DNA from: Chromera velia
Lineage: Eukaryota > Sar > Chromeraceae
Assembly: GCA_018398765.1 (NCBI GenBank)
Contig: JAHBMJ010004548.1
Location: forward strand, 11,897 to 75,896
Direction of reading: 5' to 3'
DNA length: 64,000 nucleotides
Shown: positions 1 through 11,239 of the stretch, one piece after another
Numbering within the stretch: the first letter of the stretch is position 1
Layout of the letters: the number at the start of each line of letters is the position of its first letter
The notes under the pieces: generated by a model
Databases searched by the model: none
The model's input: only the letters and a program-made list of their open reading frames with translations
Told to the model about the DNA's origin: nothing
Translations under genes and position numbers: made by a program

Positions 1-183
1 CCCCCTTTCTGACTTTCTGCTGCCCCTGGTCCCGTCCGTTCATCGGCCACCAAGAATACACTGCTGGAGCAACTCCACGAAAGGATAGCGAGGGAAGGAT
101 GGGGAGAGAGGCAAGCAGACGGACGGATTTTCTTTTATTCCTCAGATAGCCATACAAACAGGGAACCATGCAAAGACTGAGAA

Positions 184-2085
184 TCAAATCTCTCGCCCGA
201 ATCCAATCGAATCGATTCGCCTGACCTGACGACCTCTCTGCTGCCTTGTTCCTCCTTGCGCCTCGTCCTCTTCCTCCTCCTCTTCAGTCGTCTCCCCTAA
301 CCCCGCTGCCAAATCGGGAGACGGTGAATGAGCCCTGTCCAGGAGTACATTCAGATGCACAGTCGGACTATGATTCTCCTCCTCTTCCTCCTCCTCCCGT
401 CTCTGTTGCCCGCTTCTCCTCGACCTTGCAGAGGTCCCTCCTACCCCACCTGCTGCAGCAGCAACAGGAGCAGCCAGAGGGGGGGATCTTTCAACTTTCA
501 CTCCTCTCTCTTCCTCCTCGTCTTCTCCACTTCCCCCTCCTTGTCCCCCTCGACGAAAAGGAGGACTCTGCTTCAAATGACGAGGAGAGGGTCTAGACCG
601 AGATCGAGAACGGTCATCCCCTCGGGACCTTCTGGGAGGAGACACAGCAGCAGCAGCAGGAGGAGAAGACGCCCTCTGGGGGGGTTCTCTCCCCCCTCTG
701 CCCCTGTCTCTCTCTTCCCTTTCCCGTCTCTCCTGCTCCTCCATCCCCTCCACTTCCTCAATCTCGTCCTCTTCCTCTTCCTCTTCTCCTGCGTCTCTGC
801 CCCGTCTGGCCCGCAAAAACTGCTGATTCGGGCCCGGACCCGTCTGCCACGCATCCGGTATGTAATTCCTCTCAAAGGTTCTCCACCTGCATCCAAGCAA
901 CACAGGGAAAGTTCTCGTTGGACTTGTTGAGAGTGACGGCAGACAGAGACACAAACAGAAGACGAAAACAGAATCCACAATCCGCTTGCGATGAGGGATC
1001 CTGTTGGGAACTAAAAAGCGCCATCGACAGCAGAGACACATACGCAATGAGGAACAAAAGGGGAAACTGCCTTGCTACACAACTGACAAGAAGAGGCCTG
1101 CACCGCACTATTTGAGACTTACTGGGGAATGATTCTTTTCTTCACATGTTCTTTCATCGACTCCCAGCTGTGTGTGGTCAGGGGCCACTGATTCCATGTG
1201 GGAATAATCGGCTTCTCAGGCTGCACACACACATTGTCACAGAACAGGGGCATGCAGAACGGGTCCTTCAAAGCATCTAGTTGAAGACCTTTCCTTCCCT
1301 GTGAAAGACTTCTTTTGAGGTGTCAGAGAGCAACCGACCGAGGAACAACGTGTGAGGGAATGCTCTGCTTTGTTCTCAGTCTTTCTTTTCCTCTATGTCA
1401 CCACGCCTGCTGCTCACAATTTCCATCTGACCAAAAACACTTCCTGCCGCACAGACCGACCAACCCTTTGTCGACTCGCCGCCTCTTTCCACAAATTATC
1501 CCCTTGGATGCCCTGTGCTGCATTGAATCAGGAAGAAAAAAAAAGGGCTGCATTGAACCAGGAGAGCACACGTGGATGAGAAGCGAAGGAGGGTGACTCG
1601 AGGGGGAGAGGGGGCAATCCAAGTCCGTCAGGTCACGATTTAAAAAAAAAAAAAAAAGCAAACGAGTTTTCGAGATCAGCAAGACAATCGACTTTCCTTT
1701 GTAACACAAATCGGATAGACACCAGCCGCTCGTCCATGCAATCACTTTCCTGTGGCACCTCGACACCGACACAGCCAGAGAGAGAGACTGACGGCAGATT
1801 CCGTCCTTGACGGTTTTCCTCGAGTACTTCCAGATGTATCGGGTCATCCCTTCATCCTCCCCTGCCGTGTAGATCTTCTTGGTTGCACGCGCCATCTTTT
1901 GCTTCTCGTGCCGGCAGGCCTGTTCAAGAATTTGAACCGCAGAAGAGAAAAAAGATTTTGTCCTCAACTGCTCTGGAGTTTCTCAACTCAGTCTGGGCGG
2001 TCTCAAAGAAATTCAAACCATCAACAGTTCGACGCACGCACAGCTTGGCTGGAATCTCAAATTCAGAAGCTGCTAAGATGCTTGA
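184..2085 (-). CDS. Spliced gene of unknown function with acidic/RS-rich C-terminal tail (5' end not found)
   Basis: Four exons can be chained on the minus strand: 2085-1969, 1919-1812, 1298-1123 and 886-184, with a stop at 184-186. Phases are consistent at every junction (0, 0, 2). The exon at 1298-1123 has no internal start and would be missed by simple ORF calling, but it reads openly and joins the last exon through a clean GTAAGT donor and a TGCAG acceptor. The conserved-looking core (residues with PFCMPLFCDN, IPTWNQWP and FERNYIPDAWQTG) is followed by about 200 residues of low complexity: Glu runs, Arg/Ser dipeptides and Gly/Pro stretches, as in SR-type nuclear RNA-processing proteins. 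I do not recognise the core family. The intron between the first two exons would be only 49 nt with a poor GTTGAG donor, so that junction is uncertain. Upstream exons should lie beyond 2085. A nuclear RNA-related role is inferred only from the tail. Confidence 0.5.
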
Positions 2086-3250
2086 CTGATCAGAAGTCTT
2101 TCCTGACTGTGTCAGTGTAAGCAATGTCAGTCACATTCATGCGAATTGAGAGGGAAGCAGAGGAAAAGAAGTGGTACTGGAAGTACAAGCACACAGATCC
2201 CTCGAGTCAACAGCAGGCATAGAACCGGCACCCCAGTCTGAAAGAAAATCGCAAGAGACAAGATAAGGGCCGAAGGGAGAGGTAACAAACGTCAGCCAGC
2301 GTGCAACTCCCTCCGCCGACTCACCGTGCCCTCTCGTCGTGTCAGCAACTCCCCTCGCCGCTGATACGGGAGAAAGCGGTTTCTATCCAAGTTCCTCAGA
2401 GAAGCAGATAGCCTTCCCCTTCCCCTCACCGGATGACGGGACGACACGCAGTTGCAAGGGAGGAAAACTTGAAAGCGGAAGGAGTTTCTGTTGGAGACGG
2501 AGCGAAGAGTTGCAACAGAGAACTTTCTCGCGGTCTGCTTCCAGATCCCTCGATGAACCTGCGTCTCACAGTCGTTTCAGTGTCTCACTGCATGTACGTC
2601 TCTTGGTGATATATACTTGGTGTCAGTCCAGTCGTTCGGAAAAGTACTCGGATTCGGATGATCGTCGGATTCGATCAGTCTGAGCTTGTGAGTCGCCTGA
2701 CATCGCCGACATATGCCATGCATATGCCATGCAATATATACATATATCCATGCAATGCCATGCATGACGCACGCGCACATCATCCGCCCGATGCCGCGCG
2801 CATGCAGCGACATTGGCGGCGGCGGCGACGGCGACATTCTCATGCATGCATGGGAAATTCGCGCGGGCCTTTTTCAAGGTCAGTCAGCGCAAAACCAAGA
2901 CTCACTTGACCGACAGAAACGTACTTTCAACTTATTTTTGCTACTGCACTTAAAAGTAAGACAACTGTCGTCCTGTCGATCCACGTTGACAGTTCAACTG
3001 CCAGTGTAACCTCACGGTGTGCAGACAATGGATTTTTTGGTCCTCGCATGTCCGCGTGAGACCCTGTGTGTGACCATCTTTTTCAGTCTGAAACAGTAAT
3101 GCTCGCTCCATCCTCGGGCTTCTCCGCGAGTCTGCCCCCAAAATAGATTAATTCTGATCGAGAAGGATGTCATCAGGGAAGATGCAAGCGACCTTGCAGT
3201 GGGAGGAGCCCTGGAGCTCTTCCTCTCTTCCCTTTCCTTCTCGGTCAGTC

Positions 3251-3320
<70 letters not shown>

Positions 3321-3616
3321 GGAAGAGAGAGAGCGCGCGAGAGAGAGAGGACCGTGTCGATATAACCAAAATTCGCTTCTCTTTCCTCCTCCTCATGCCC
3401 CGCCCCCCCTGCCCCATCTGTTCTCGCTGTTCCATCGTTCTTTTTGTCCAAAGATGCAATGCTCAAACTGCAAGGCAACAGGCAAGTTTTAATTCCATCT
3501 CCTTTTCTCACTCCTCTCCGTCCATATCCTCCCTTTCGCTGTTTTTTGTATCGTTGAATCTGCCTATCTGTCCCTCTCCTTTCCGTCCCTCCCTCCTTTC
3601 CTTCCTTTGTTTACAG
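2086..3616. other. Stretch without a supportable gene
   Basis: Missing 5' exons of the minus-strand gene ending at 184 and the first exon of the plus-strand giant gene should both lie here, but I could not place either. A short plus-strand frame at about 2124-2221 (charged, with EAEEKKWYWKYKH, ending in TAG) looks protein-like but has no connected exons. Around 2700-2860 there is a patch rich in ATGCATGC-type and CG-rich alternating sequence. Confidence 0.4.
3254..3319. repeat. (GT)n microsatellite
   Basis: An almost uninterrupted GT run of about 66 bp, read as GT on the plus strand, lying upstream of the signal-peptide exon of the giant gene. Confidence 0.9.
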
Positions 3617-3747
3617 GAGGACAATTTCAGAAACGGACGGGCCCTTCGGTCCCCTCAGACCGCGCATTCCTGTCGCCTCCACGCAGAGTCTCTTCTGCGT
3701 TTTTCTGGTTCTGGTTTCTCTGTCTTTCGGAGTTGCGGGGAGTCAAG
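3617..3747 (+). other. Signal-peptide exon of the giant gene
   Basis: Read in the frame beginning at 3618, this exon ends with a hydrophobic core (SLFCVFLVLVSLSFGVAGSQ), then a phase-1 GTCGGT donor. It joins the first PPC exon as SQ-APHPHD. A cleavage site after GVA-GS is plausible. There is no ATG in the exon, so the start codon is further upstream. Confidence 0.6.
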
Positions 3748-4581
3748 GTCGGTTGTTGGTGGTCAGCGACAGCAGACAGAAAGGCAAAAGAAAGTGCGCA
3801 TGACAACAACTGACTGTATGCTTTCTCTTTATTCCGCTTTGAGATCCCTTTTCCCTCAGAGTCTCTTGCACTCTATTCATACCCACTGGAACCAAATCGA
3901 AGCAAGCGCGAATCTGGCATGACTCTCTCTTTTCGTGCGTGTCAACTGTCAAAGTCGCATGATGTCACGCGAAGAGGAAGAGAGCAGGGATGCCCTATGC
4001 ACTTCTTTCTCACTCTTTTGTCAGCTTGCTGTCTTTCCCGTCGCCTCACACCTTCCTTCTCGGCTTTTGTGTGTCAGAAGGGCAGTGTTCTCTATCTCTC
4101 CAATCAGAAATCTTCCCATCGATCCCTCTAGTTTCCCCCCCTGCAGCCCCCCACCCTCACGACACCATCCAGACTGCATTTGACCTCTCCGACCGTTTCT
4201 CTCCCGCCCTCTTGGAAGGGACAGTGACGACATCTGTGGAAGGAATGTGGTTGGGGGCGACAGAAGATTCAGTCTCCCAGCACTGCTTCAGCGGTAGTGC
4301 TGCCTCTCATGGCGTCTGGTTCACTTTCGTCCTTCCCGACTCAAGGGTCCCCTTGGAAGTCTCTGTGGACACCTGCACAGGCACATCCGTCCGTTGACTG
4401 CTTCGTCTCCACTGTGTTCGCTTGAAGCACTTTGCTGGTTTTCAGTTTGTGGCGAGGCAATCTTTCAGTTGTGCTTAAGTACTTTTTTGTATTTTCTGGA
4501 GTGACTAGTTGATGCCGTTGCAGCAGGAGCTTGTTGTTGCACAGGTACGCTTGCCTCTGTGCATTCGTAAACTGACTGTTG

Positions 4582-4617
<36 letters not shown>

Positions 4618-6084
4618 CCTGTCTGTCTGCAGAGAAATACGGTGGTTGATGTCTTGGCAGGGGCGGCGTGTCCCTCTGGCTTCGCCGACTGTGAGTGCAA
4701 AGGAAGCGATTGGACAAGCTGTGGTGATCGGTCACGGATGTCTTTTTGGGAGCAGGGAGGCTCTCACATCTTTGTCCTTGTGCGCCTATGGGGGAGCAGA
4801 CACAGAGCAGACGAAGGGAGATTCAACCTGACTGTGATGCTTACAGGTGTGAAAAGTTTGTAAGGAGCTCGCATGTGCGTTAGTGGAGTCTCCGTTTATG
4901 TGCTGAATGAATGATTTTCTCTCCTTTGTTTTCCCGAGGCAAAACCTCCGGACTGATCCCGAGACTCTCCTTTTTGCCACGTTCGTCACACGTTTTTCTC
5001 CTATCTTTTCCCTTTCCCTCGAGACCCCTGCAGAGAACCCGCACAATGTCATCTGAAATGTGTTACCGTCCAGCCACTTTTTCATTCCAGCTCTGCAATC
5101 GAAAATTTCTTGGACGCCGCGAATCGATCTGAAAGTTTTCAATGTATTTATGGAATTTTTCATGAGGTCGTCGTCCTGTGCATGACGAGAAGAGCTTGCA
5201 GCCCTGTTACCTGAATTTCTGCCTGCTTACTCTCTCGTCCTATCACCTCACCCCTTCTCGTTTCCCTGTCTCTCGTAGCTTTTGCGTTACAGACGCGTAA
5301 CGCTTTCCGTCTCTTATATGAAAAACGTTCACTCTCATCTTCCGTTCTACAGCCGCGCACTCTCACGACACAATCCAGACTGCCTTTGACCTCTCCGACC
5401 GCTTCTCTGCTGCTTTCGTGGGAAGGACAGAGACAACCTCTGTCGAAGGGAACTGGGAGAGGGCGAGGGGGGACCCTGACTTCTCGGGATGTGGCGGTGA
5501 CTCTGATCGTCCCGGAGTCTGGTTCCAACTTCGTCTCCCTCGATCAAGTCGCCCTGTGGGAGTCTCTGTGAACACTTGTACTGGCACGACGGTACGTAAG
5601 TCTTGGGTCTTGATGGATTTGGTGCATGCATCGGATTCGTCGATTGGGTGAGTTTCGATTTGTGTGCTTTCGTATTTTGGTATGCCAGTGTTTGATGACC
5701 TGCCTGCACTCTGATACAGTGACAGCATGAAAACGCAGAGGGCGAAGAAGACCATGCAGGCGTCCTTTTCCCCACCGATGTTCATGCAGATGTAGAGACT
5801 TACAAACTTGATCGCTCTGCGTCCTTTGTCTGGGTATGCGTCTTGCAGGCAGACACCGCGGTAGGTGTCTTGTCGGGGGCGAAGTGTCCGTCTGACTCTT
5901 CCAGGTGTGTGTGTGAGGGGTGGAACTCCTATTCGTGTGGTAGTCAATCGCGAGTGTCGTCTGTGATGAGTGGAGGGTCGGAGATTTTTGTCGTCGTTCG
6001 TCCGTGGGAAAGCGATGATGACGGTGGCAGGTTCAACCTAACTGTGACGCTCACAGGTCTATCACTTGTCAATCCTTTTGCTTC

Positions 6085-6145
<61 letters not shown>

Positions 6146-9100
6146 TGTGTCTGTTTCTTCTTTCCTCTACAGCGTTTTCTTGTTTGCCCGCTTGCGTTCC
6201 TCCTTTTCCAGTGCTTTGCCATACCGGCCTCCCTTCCCTTTCCACTCAGCTCGCCCTCTCTCTTCCTCATCTGCCTTGTGCCGCTTCACTCTCCTCTGTA
6301 CGTCCATATACAGAGCCGTGCAATGCAACAGTGCCGGTGAACTTCTCCTCTATGAACGTTTCCGGCCTCCACCCGATGCTGTCACGGATCTCTGACCGTC
6401 CTCTATCAGTCGGCTTGGTGGAAGAGAAAGTAGACCTGCAGTGTCCTCGGGGAGTTGAGTGCAGTCACAGACTCGGAGAAAAAGAGTGGTGGAGCTGTAG
6501 ATCCCGTCAAAGCTTCACGTTTATGCAGTGCCTTGCGGGGCAGCTGGTGGTTGCAAAGGGGAGTCGCTATGTGACATGTGCAGGTGGGGAGTGGCTTTTC
6601 TCATCTCTCTGCGCTCCTGCGTTTCCTCTTTCTCTCCGGGCCCCCTTCCTCTCTCGCCCTTAATGTACTCCTTTCAAACTGATTCATCGACGTCCAGAAA
6701 AACAATCGTGTGAAGTATTCTCGAATCTAAAACTAATCTCTGAATTCATTCCTGTACACCGCAACGGTCATGTTGTGTCAAGGGGGGAAAAGGATAGATT
6801 TGACATCGTGTGCACTTTTCTCTCTGATCTACGTTCTCTCCTTCCCGCCTCTTTGAACCTTCGTTCTTGGGCTTTTGTCTTTCTGGGAGGCAACGCTCTC
6901 TGTCGCTCCAGTCATCAACCCCTATACCCTCCCCTCTCCCCTCCTCCCCTCTCCGCTTTCCTTCTGCAGGCCCTCACCCTCACGACACCATCCAGACCGC
7001 CCTCGATCTCTCCGACCGCTTCTCTGCTGCCCTTGCCGAAGGGACAGAGACAACCTCTGTGGAGGGAGTGTGGTTGGGGGCGACGGGGGACCCCGACTTT
7101 TCGAATTGCGGAGGCATGTCTGACTCTCCTGGCGTCTGGTTCTCTCTCTCTGTTTCCAGGTCGAGTGGCCCTGTGGCTGTATCATTGCACACATCGGCAA
7201 GTAAATTCATTCGGTGTAGTGCCTTGCAGATGGTTGGAGCTCATAGCTGTGTTTCGTGGGTGTTTTGAGGTCTCCGTTTGTCGAACTTTGGCGTAGGGGC
7301 CGTTTTTTCGAAGGAGGGGTTTTTGTGACAGGGTGCTTTAGCACGAAGAGACGACAACATTCACTTCTGTCAGCATGCATGAACGCATCTGCATGCGCGT
7401 CTGTTTACATAAGGTGTGAATGCATGATCGTTCTGCAGGGAAGGGCAGTCGTCGGAGCTCTGTCGGGATCCGGGTGTCCCTCTGATTTCTCCGCCTGTCA
7501 ATGTGAGGGGTCGATAGAGTTTCACGATCGGGAGTTGTCGTGGGTGTTGCTGGAAGGAGGAGGGCCCGAGGTTTTTCTCCTCGTCCGGCCGTATCGGAAG
7601 GAGGAGAGAGGCCCCTTCAACCTTACCGTGACGCTATCAGGTCTGGCTTGAAAGCTGCTTGTTAATGTCAAGCTCATATGTGATATTCCCTCAGCCTATT
7701 CCCCCCCCCTTACAGCCTTCTTGTCGCGAAACTTAAGTCTGCTTGGATGTTTGAGATCCGGCGCAACCAATCAATTTGCTTCTGTAAAATTAGTTCCAAC
7801 ATGAATGACTTCAATGAATATGTTCCTTTTCGCGTCTTTTCTGTCCCCACTCTCCTGCGACCCCTCCTGCAGCCCCCCACCCTCACAACACCATACAGGC
7901 TGCCTTTGACCTCTCCGACCGATTCTCTCCTGCCATCGCGGAAGGGGTGGAGACAACCTCTGTGGAGGGAAACTGGGAAGGTACAACGGGAGATGAGGGC
8001 TTTGGGGAGTGTGGGGGCAATGCTTCGAGGTCTGAGATCTGGTACAGGCTCCGGCTTCCCGAATCAAGTGGTCGTCTCGTAGCTGTCTCTGTCGACACAT
8101 GCACAGGCACATCCGTCAGTTTCCTTTCGCTCTGTATTTTTGTCTCTCCTTGGGTGCGCAGCTGTGGAGTTCGTTTCTTCCTTGCTTCTTTGTTGCCGTA
8201 CCAGTATGGCAAGCAAAGCACACATGTTTTGTGTTTCTGTTAAAAAACTTTCTTTTGAACAACCTTATCGAGTATGAATAAGTAACATCTCTCTCCTTCT
8301 TCCCTTCATCTAAATCCCGCAAGCAGGGAAACACGACAATTGGAGTTCTATCGGGGGCCGGGTGTGCCTCTGACTCATCTGTCTGTGAATGTAAGGGGTG
8401 GGATGAGAAAAGCTGTAGCAACGGAAGGTCGCGTGTGTCGTTCATGGAGAGGGGAGGCTCAGAGGTCTTCGTCGTCATCGGCCAGAAAAGTGACAGCAAC
8501 AGCTTCAACCTGACCGTCATCGTGGAGCTTCAACCAAAAGGTCTGCATGTCATCTTTCAGTTTCCGGTGATCCGTTTTTAGTTTTTTCCTCCCGGTCATT
8601 GGGCGTTTGTTTTTCCCCGCCTCATCTGTTTGTGCCGGTGTCGTCGTTGAGTTGTACATTCTGGTACTCAATGTGCAAATTTATAGGATCCATAAATGTT
8701 GTTACCAGTCAGCTTTCAGACACTGAATTAACTGTTACTTGTGATAACTGTTACTTGTTCAACAATATTCAACCCGTGATAACTGTTACTTGTCCCCTTC
8801 CGTTCTTGGCACTCAGCATGGGGTCCAGGTCTCCTCTGTCCGCCAATGCTGTCTACTGCTTTCTTTCTTTTTTGCGCATTTTTTCTTGATATTTTTTTTT
8901 AAATGGGCCTAGTTTTTTCGTCTGTTTTCGACTGTTGTATTCCATTAGCCACTTGGACTCTTCTACCTCCCTCTCCACCCCTATCTCTTTTCTCGTTTCA
9001 GCTACACGACCCACTCGTGTGATCGCGCGGGGGGCCAGTCACTCTCTGGCAGTCGACGACCAGGGAGACCTTTTCGGCTTCGGTTCCAACATCCACGGCC

Positions 9101-11202
9101 AGCTGGGGCTAGAGGACAGAGGGAACTTCAGACTGCCGACGAGAGTGCCCTTTGTTTCCGCCGTCGTCGATGCGTGCGCAGGAGGGGAGCATGACTCTAA
9201 TTTGAATGAGTATCCTGCTTTTTCTCTGGTCCTGTTGAGGAACGGGACGGTCATTTCTTTCGGAGACAACCGTTACGGACAGCTCGGGAATGTGAGTGGA
9301 GATCAGGGCGGGGAGGATGGTGAGTGGAAGCCTCTGCATGTTGAGGAACTGGAGGGCGAGAGGGTCGTTGGCGTGGCGTGTGGGGGCCTCCACAGGTCTG
9401 TCTCTTTCTCTGTCTCTCTGCCTGCCTGCCTGCCTGCCTGCCTGCATGCCTGTGCGGTGATGTAGGAAGGAGGTTTCTTCTTGTAAACTGAAACTCATTC
9501 TGTTTCCAGAGTGTCGTTGCATCTTCGTTGTTTTGCTCCCGTTTTTGTCACAGATCTGTCTCTCAGTTTGTTTTGGGTGTCTGCGGCTTCGTTCGGAAAG
9601 AAAAAGGAGACCACGAAAAGACATACCAATCGTCGTATGCTGTGCGCGATTAAACTCACGTGAGGTCTATCAGGTATGTGTGCGGGCGGGAGGCATTTGT
9701 TTGGCTGGAAGGGGGCGGAATTACTTATGCTGAACCTGGAGGGAGATGAGTTGGTCTACGTGCAAGCAGCATCACAAAAGGTTCTTTTCCTGGTCGGCCG
9801 CTGCCGTTGGTGTCCTCTCGGTATTTCGTTTTCTGTTTTTGTTTGAATGCTTGCAGTGCTGCCTGGACAGAACAGGGAAGCTTGTTCATGTGGGGGAGGG
9901 GAGAGGAACGACAGCTAGGTCTCGGAGATAGGGAGGACCGACACACTGCCTCTCTGGTCAATGCGTCGATACTGGAGGGAGAGTCCGTCATGCAGGTGGC
10001 TTTGGGTGGGGGGCACACCCTCGTTGCCTGCCGGTCTGGGAGGCTCTTCTCTTGGGGTGGGAATGGGAATGGGCAGTTGGGGAATGGGACGTACGGGAGT
10101 GGCGAGAGAGAGACTAGTCCTGTTGAGGTTTTTCTCGGGACGGAAGGTGAAAAGGTGCTTGTAGTGGCAGCGGGTTGGTATCACTCTCTGGTCCTCACCT
10201 CCTCCGGAAAGGTTTTTGGGTTTGGGAGGGACTCTGATGGCCAATTGGGCTTAGGAAACTCTGACCACTCCTTATCAACTCCCCAGTGGGTGGAAAAGCT
10301 CCCCGAGGAAATGGTAGAGATCGCTGCAGGGAGCCGGCACTCCTTCGTTCGTGTGAAGGACGGAAGAGTTTTCTCCTTTGGGAGGAATGAGGAGGGTCAA
10401 TTGGGTCTTGGACACTCGAGCGATCAAAGGGAACCTGTGGAGGTTGAGGGAGTGAGGGCGGAGAGGCTGTGGAAGGGGGGGTCTCTGTCTGACTCATCGC
10501 TTCTGATCAGCGAGGGCGGGGTGGTGGGTGCAGCGAAGAACAGGGAAGGACAGCTCGGCTTGGGTGGAGGGGGGGGGTTGAGTAATTTGGAGCTCTCGTT
10601 CGAGCCCCTCTTAGGTGAGGCGCTTTTGCGCGTGTCCGTGCGTCCTCGTTGGGCACTGAGCGAAGGGAAAAAACGGGATTGACCTGAATTGTTTCTCACT
10701 CTGCAGATCGATACGAGCCAGTCTCGAATAGTTCTATAGCATCCAAGCTGATGAGCGTTTCTTCGTTGCTTTACGGGGACTGCCATGCATATTTCTGCAC
10801 ACACTCACTTCGTGTAGACACGCGCATAAAGAAACGGAAATTCGCAATCAGTCTACATCTACGCAATGCAATAGGTATGGGAAACTAAGTTCGCAAGCAT
10901 ACACGTTTTCACGTGGAACAGGAGAGAACCAAGGTGTTGATCAAAAGCTCCATGCATGCACATTCAATTTGTGCATGGGTCAGAATGCTGTAATTGTTCC
11001 TGAGTGTTCCCAAACTCTGTCTCTGTCTCTGCCTTTGTCTCCGTCAGCGCTTGACGTCGACGAGTGCGCAGTGATGGCGCAAGAACACTTGACGTTCGTG
11101 CGATCTGCAAAGACACCGTTGGGTCGTTTGTCTGTGAGTGCCCTCAGGGGTCCTCCAGCAGTGGGGACGTGTGTGTATGTGTGTGTATGTGTGTGTATGT
11201 GT

Positions 11203-11239
<37 letters not shown>

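Noticed and set aside
328-930. Plus-strand open frame opposite the SR-like gene
   Set aside because: It is the mirror of the Glu/Arg-rich tail on the minus strand. The minus-strand reading has exons, phases and a protein-like core.
2124-2221. Short plus-strand charged frame (EAEEKKWYWKYKH)
   Set aside because: Looks protein-like, but no connecting exon, and it sits next to a phase-consistent minus-strand exon. Mentioned only as an oddity.
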